Below the pieces are notes generated by a model that saw only the letters and a list, made by a program, of their open reading frames with translations, had not been told where the DNA came from and did no database searches. Of a stretch of 64,000 nt of DNA, positions 60,902 to 64,000 are shown in pieces. The position numbers and the translations under genes were made by a program. This DNA is from a virus. Where the stretch lies: the IMG/VR virus record IMGVR_UViG_3300008448_000067, positions 1-64,000 of that record. One strand, written 5' to 3'. Position 1 is the stretch's first letter; every line of letters starts with the position of its first letter.

Positions 60902-62697
60902 TATTCTCTGATCTGCTCAATTGTAATATTTAAATCTGGTTCAATAATATTTAATATTACATTTTGAATAGCAGTAATATCGCGTGAGCGCGGTTCAGCA
61001 TATATTTTAAATGATGTGCCAAAATAATTTTGAATAGTTAGATTGTTTAATCTTACTATGCCAGCATCATAGTCAACAGTACCAATATCGATAATTTTTT
61101 TATGATTACTTCCAACCTGAGTAACAATTCTTAATAGCCCGTCACCATTATCTTCAATAACACAGTTTTCAATTCCATTATATGTAAATGGTGTAGAAGT
61201 AATAGCATGAACATCAATAACAGGATGCTCATCTGCAAGAAGTGGAATTTCTTGAGTTAAAGCATTTTTAAAGTCTACTGTAAGATTTAACGGTATATTT
61301 AAATCTGGAGTAAGATACTTTACTAGCAATACATCTGTTTCATTACTAATAATACTAGAATCTGTAGAGTCTATTGCTTGTACTAGTTTAGAATATCTGA
61401 AAGTTCTAGAAAAACTATTTAAACTAGTCGAAGCATAGTTTAAAATAGTATCGATAACATACGTACGAATATCTTCTGGGTTTAAGCCAGTGCGGTTAAT
61501 ATTGTATCTTATGATACTATCAATTTTAAGATATGTATAATCTGGATTAATAAAGATTGGTTCCATTGCCACAGATGATCTAGATCTTAAAAATCTTTTA
61601 TATTCATCTTCTTTGATTTTTGGCAACCCATCAATCTCTGTAAGATCAACAGACACAAAGATGCGGCCATACTGAGGAGGTGTAGCATCTTCTCCACCGT
61701 ATGCTGTGACTGTATTAATTTCAGGATAATTAGCTTTTAATAGATTTTCATAATCATCAGCAGTGATCGCTCGCTCTTGAGCAGTGAACGCTCTTGGCGC
61801 ATTGAATTTAATAGAATTTAGATCTTCAGCAACTGCACCATCAGCAGCGCTACTAATTGTAGTAACAACTACATCTGCTTCATTATCAATTCTACCGGCG
61901 TTGATGAATCTAAAGCAACCATTCGGTAATTCACCATTTGATATTCTATATTCAATAACAACGATTGCATTGTTTTTTGGCTTCCGGCCTACAACACCAT
62001 CGCCAAAAACAACCTCGTATAAATCACCAACGCCCGGTTGAACAAAAAATACAGTAGAAGTTTCATCGTAACCAAACAATGAAGTTGCTCTAGAATATTC
62101 TATATTTACAGATCCATTGTCTTCAAGTACTGTAACAGATAAACTTGATACATCTACATTTTTATTATTGATTTTATATATCAGAGGATTGCTATAGTTA
62201 ATAGCATAAGTATCGCTTAAGTAGTTACCTTCGTAAATAGTAATAGTATCACTAACAAAAGCTCCATTTACTTTATTTGAAAGTATGATATTTTCTGTTG
62301 TATTAAATGAAAATGAATAATCATCTATTCTTGTTATAAAAGAAGTACCCTTTGGTATTACAATAGAGTTTTTATTCTGATCTGTTGGTGTAATTGATAA
62401 TTGAATATCTGCTTTAGCGGATGTAAATGATCTTGGAAGATAATTAAGCTCTTTGGCGTGTGAAATAACGCTGTCGCGCAACTTCGCCGAGTCCAGAAAC
62501 ATTTCATTTCCGACCATATTTAAATAAAATGCATTTTGATATGTGTTATATGCAAGAACGTCTAATAGAACTGACAGGTTACTACCATCAAAATCGTAAT
62601 CTTTAAATTCTTCTTGTTCAGTCAAATAAGTTTTGAGCGAAGTTTTGATTGAATCAAAGTCTAATTGAGTTAAAGCTATACTTGAGTTTGCAGCCAT
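60901..62697 (-). CDS. gp6: gp6 baseplate wedge protein
   Basis: J-type wedge protein forming the inner baseplate ring that contacts gp25 and gp7. The 598 residues are near T4 gp6 (660). The N-terminal LDFDSIKTSLKTYLTEQEEF, VLLDVLAYNTYQNAFYLNMV, NEMFLDSAKLRDSVISHAKE and LNYLPRS segments are the classic gp6/J signature; the AFTAQERAITADDYENLLKA stretch (near residue 300) is also typical. The ATG overlaps the gp25 stop (TAATG). A late element inside gp25 may provide extra transcription. Confidence 0.95.
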   Translation of the reverse strand: MAANSSIALTQLDFDSIKTSLKTYLTEQEEFKDYDFDGSNLSVLLDVLAYNTYQNAFYLNMVGNEMFLDSAKLRDSVISHAKELNYLPRSFTSAKADIQLSITPTDQNKNSIVIPKGTSFITRIDDYSFSFNTTENIILSNKVNGAFVSDTITIYEGNYLSDTYAINYSNPLIYKINNKNVDVSSLSVTVLEDNGSVNIEYSRATSLFGYDETSTVFFVQPGVGDLYEVVFGDGVVGRKPKNNAIVVIEYRISNGELPNGCFRFINAGRIDNEADVVVTTISSAADGAVAEDLNSIKFNAPRAFTAQERAITADDYENLLKANYPEINTVTAYGGEDATPPQYGRIFVSVDLTEIDGLPKIKEDEYKRFLRSRSSVAMEPIFINPDYTYLKIDSIIRYNINRTGLNPEDIRTYVIDTILNYASTSLNSFSRTFRYSKLVQAIDSTDSSIISNETDVLLVKYLTPDLNIPLNLTVDFKNALTQEIPLLADEHPVIDVHAITSTPFTYNGIENCVIEDNGDGLLRIVTQVGSNHKKIIDIGTVDYDAGIVRLNNLTIQNYFGTSFKIYAEPRSRDITAIQNVILNIIEPDLNITIEQIRE

Positions 62698-63134
62698 TAT
62701 CTTGCTCTATAAAGTGTTAAATTAAGTGCGACAGGATTTACACTATTTATTATCTCAAAATAGATGTATATATCATAGGCGTGTCTAGATTCATTTGCCT
62801 GAACGATAATATCGACTATTCTAGCTCTTGGTTCATATTGGCGAATAGTTTCATCTATAGTCTTTTTTATTTCTTCTGAAATAGCATTAGATATGTTTTC
62901 AAACAAAAGACTTTTGATTCTGCACCCAATTTCTGGCTGAAACATTCTATCATATTTTTCAGTAAGAATTAAATTACGAATAGAACGCTTTACAGATTCT
63001 TCATTAACATATTTTGCTAAGCGCTTGTTTTGAGGATGAGCATTAAAATTAGTATAAAAGTCACTGTAATACGGCTTCTTAGCAGAAGCTACTTCTGTTC
63101 TAGTAATTTTATTTATTCTGGTGACATCGACCAT
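62697..63134 (-). CDS. gp25: gp25 baseplate wedge protein (lysozyme-like fold family)
   Basis: Smallest conserved wedge component; seeds sheath attachment together with gp6. The 145 residues match T4 gp25 (132). Typical segments are KRSIRNLILTEKYDRMFQPE, IGCRIKSLLFENIS and the EPR motif QYEPRARIVDI near residues 102-112. A late promoter lies just upstream, sharing the gp5 stop codon. The stop overlaps gp6. Confidence 0.95.
   Translation of the reverse strand: MVDVTRINKITRTEVASAKKPYYSDFYTNFNAHPQNKRLAKYVNEESVKRSIRNLILTEKYDRMFQPEIGCRIKSLLFENISNAISEEIKKTIDETIRQYEPRARIVDIIVQANESRHAYDIYIYFEIINSVNPVALNLTLYRAR
62744..62751 (-). promoter_or_regulatory. possible late promoter for gp6 inside gp25 (AATAAATA)
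   Basis: AATAAATA on the minus strand within the last codons of gp25, 47 bases before the gp6 ATG, a spacing like that of the other late promoters. Seven to eight fixed bases can occur by chance in AT-rich coding DNA. Confidence 0.5.
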
Positions 63135-63151
63135 TTAAATCTCTTTTCTTT

Positions 63152-63159
63152 TATTTATT
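63152..63159 (-). promoter_or_regulatory. late promoter for gp25 (AATAAATA)
   Basis: AATAAATA on the minus strand, 18 bases before the gp25 ATG; its internal TAA is the stop codon of gp5. Confidence 0.78.
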
Positions 63160-63970
63160 TGACCGGAGGCGATCCAGAACGGCTATGCTTATGTTTTTGT
63201 AAAGAAATACCATCTGATATAATGTCACCATCAGACTTTAATTCTCCTGTTAATTCAACATCTCCATCAATGTATATCTTACCGGTCATACCAATATCTG
63301 TTCCACTAATATTCACAACACCAGACTTAGATACTAAATCAATGTCACCATCAGAAGTAATTTGGATCTTACCTTCATTTGATAAAATTTGAAGATCACC
63401 CTTGATAACACTAATAGAATGATCATTAATAGTCACACTAGTAGAATCTTTTACTGACTTCGTAATAATGGTACCATCAGGAAAGATCTCAATATATGAT
63501 CCAGACTTATGATAAACATGAACTCGCTCAGCTGTTGGAGTATCATCAAGTTCTAGAACATGCCCGCTTTCAGTTGTAATAGTTTTATTATATGGATATT
63601 TAGCAGCGTATTTGGTTTTCTTTTCTCCGAGTTCTTCTACATAATCTTTTTCAACTGGGCCGTTACCTCTAGCATAACTTGAAACCGAATGATTCGAATC
63701 ATCTACCGCATAAGGAAAACTACCAATAATGTAAGAAAGCTTAGAGTCGACTCTAAAACCAAATACCTTTGAGTCTTTACTCAACCCAACGGCCGACACG
63801 CCTATTCCTTTTGCATTTGCTCCAGTGGTTGGCATAACAATATGGCACCAAAATAGATTATTATTAGATTCTAAAGAATGACCAATAAGTTCTTTTACTT
63901 TGATCCGGCCCATCTTTTGTGGGTCATCGATGTCGACAACTTCACCCTGGAACCAGCGTTCAATATTCAT
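63155..63970 (-). CDS. gp5: gp5-like baseplate hub spike without lysozyme domain (271 aa)
   Basis: Central membrane-piercing spike. The N-terminal OB-fold domain has RWFQGEVVDIDDPQKMGRIK and LFWCHIVMPTTGA (about residues 5-60); a linker and a beta-helical needle follow (ITTESGHVLELDDT, YIEIFPDGTIITKSVKDS, GDLQILSN, GKIYIDGDVELTG). It is half the size of T4 gp5 (575), lacking the lysozyme domain. The chain ends HKHSRSGSPPVK: an HxH pair (H260, H262) like the metal-binding tips of P2 gpV-type spikes. AAGGA precedes ATG 63970. Confidence 0.92.
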   Translation of the reverse strand: MNIERWFQGEVVDIDDPQKMGRIKVKELIGHSLESNNNLFWCHIVMPTTGANAKGIGVSAVGLSKDSKVFGFRVDSKLSYIIGSFPYAVDDSNHSVSSYARGNGPVEKDYVEELGEKKTKYAAKYPYNKTITTESGHVLELDDTPTAERVHVYHKSGSYIEIFPDGTIITKSVKDSTSVTINDHSISVIKGDLQILSNEGKIQITSDGDIDLVSKSGVVNISGTDIGMTGKIYIDGDVELTGELKSDGDIISDGISLQKHKHSRSGSPPVK

Positions 63971-64000
63971 TCTATAATTCCTTTACGCATAAGCTCTTGG
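63967..64000 (-). CDS. probable 3' end of the next upstream gene (partial)
   Basis: One minus-strand frame entering from the right edge reads QELMRKGIIE and stops at TGA 63969-63967, overlapping the gp5 ATG as ATGA, the same coupling style seen elsewhere in the window. Another frame ends at a TAA nearer the edge, so the choice is uncertain. Too short to identify; gp53 or another baseplate gene would be expected here. Confidence 0.4.
   Translation of the reverse strand, partial: QELMRKGIIE

Noticed and set aside
1-64000. tRNA genes, integrase/attachment sites, insertion sequences and photosystem or other metabolic genes
   Set aside because: None was recognised when reading both strands, although a tRNA search tool could not be run here.

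Overview
The window is a 64 kb stretch of a T4-like myovirus genome in the broad cyanophage/pelagiphage-type ('exo-T4') group. It is AT-rich and almost completely coding, with no gene-free stretch over about 120 bases. Gene order gives the identification: gp13-14-15-16-17-18-19-20-67-68-21-22-23-3-uvsY-uvsW-55-47-46 on the minus strand, plus gp5-25-6-7-8 at the right-hand end. The host cannot be read from the sequence. Proline-poor Gly-X-Y fibres and WNGSxW-type fibre proteins fit an aquatic bacterial host, but that is inference. I saw no tRNA, integrase, transposon, CRISPR array or metabolic (photosystem) gene.

Layout. 1-6060: recombination and transcription-control genes (gp46, gp47, sigma gp55, an Sm-like protein, UvsW, UvsY) and tail-completion gp3. 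6064-20220: head, DNA-packaging and neck/tail-tube module, gp23 to gp13. 20261-36754: host-recognition cassette, with a small putative lipoprotein, an S74-chaperone collagen-like fibre, a 1611-residue double beta-helix protein, two paralogous fibre-tip proteins, a glycine-rich adhesin-like protein and a 1195-residue collagen-like fibre. 36836-41551: the only plus-strand gene, a 1571-residue protein with four glycosyltransferase-like and two FkbM-type methyltransferase-like modules. 41529-46401: more fibre or baseplate-attached proteins. 46401-63970: baseplate proteins (DUF4815-type, gp8-, gp7-, gp6-, gp25- and gp5-like).

Expression. Two promoter grammars are legible. T4-type late -10 elements (NATAAATA) lie upstream of gp22, gp23, gp67, gp19, gp18, gp13, gp3, gp25, probably gp6, the 691-residue baseplate gene and the large collagen fibre; several share bases with the stop codon of the preceding gene. 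Sigma70-consensus promoters (TTGACA, 16-17 bases, TATAAT or close) precede gp3, uvsY and the glycosyltransferase gene, and one lies inside the Sm-like gene ahead of gp55. So the recombination/sigma block and the glycosyltransferase look early, while structural genes look late. Two of the early promoters place the start codon at or next to the predicted transcription start (leaderless). Two strong intrinsic terminators follow gp23 and gp19. Many minus-strand genes abut as TAATG or TAAATG, indicating translational coupling.

Most interesting system: the six-module sugar-transfer/methylation protein sits between gene blocks encoding Ser/Thr-rich, proline-free collagen-like fibres. It is divergently transcribed from an early promoter that physically overlaps the late promoter of the largest fibre. 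A working hypothesis is that it builds a methylated glycan on the phage's own fibres; the main alternative is early modification of host surface glycans.
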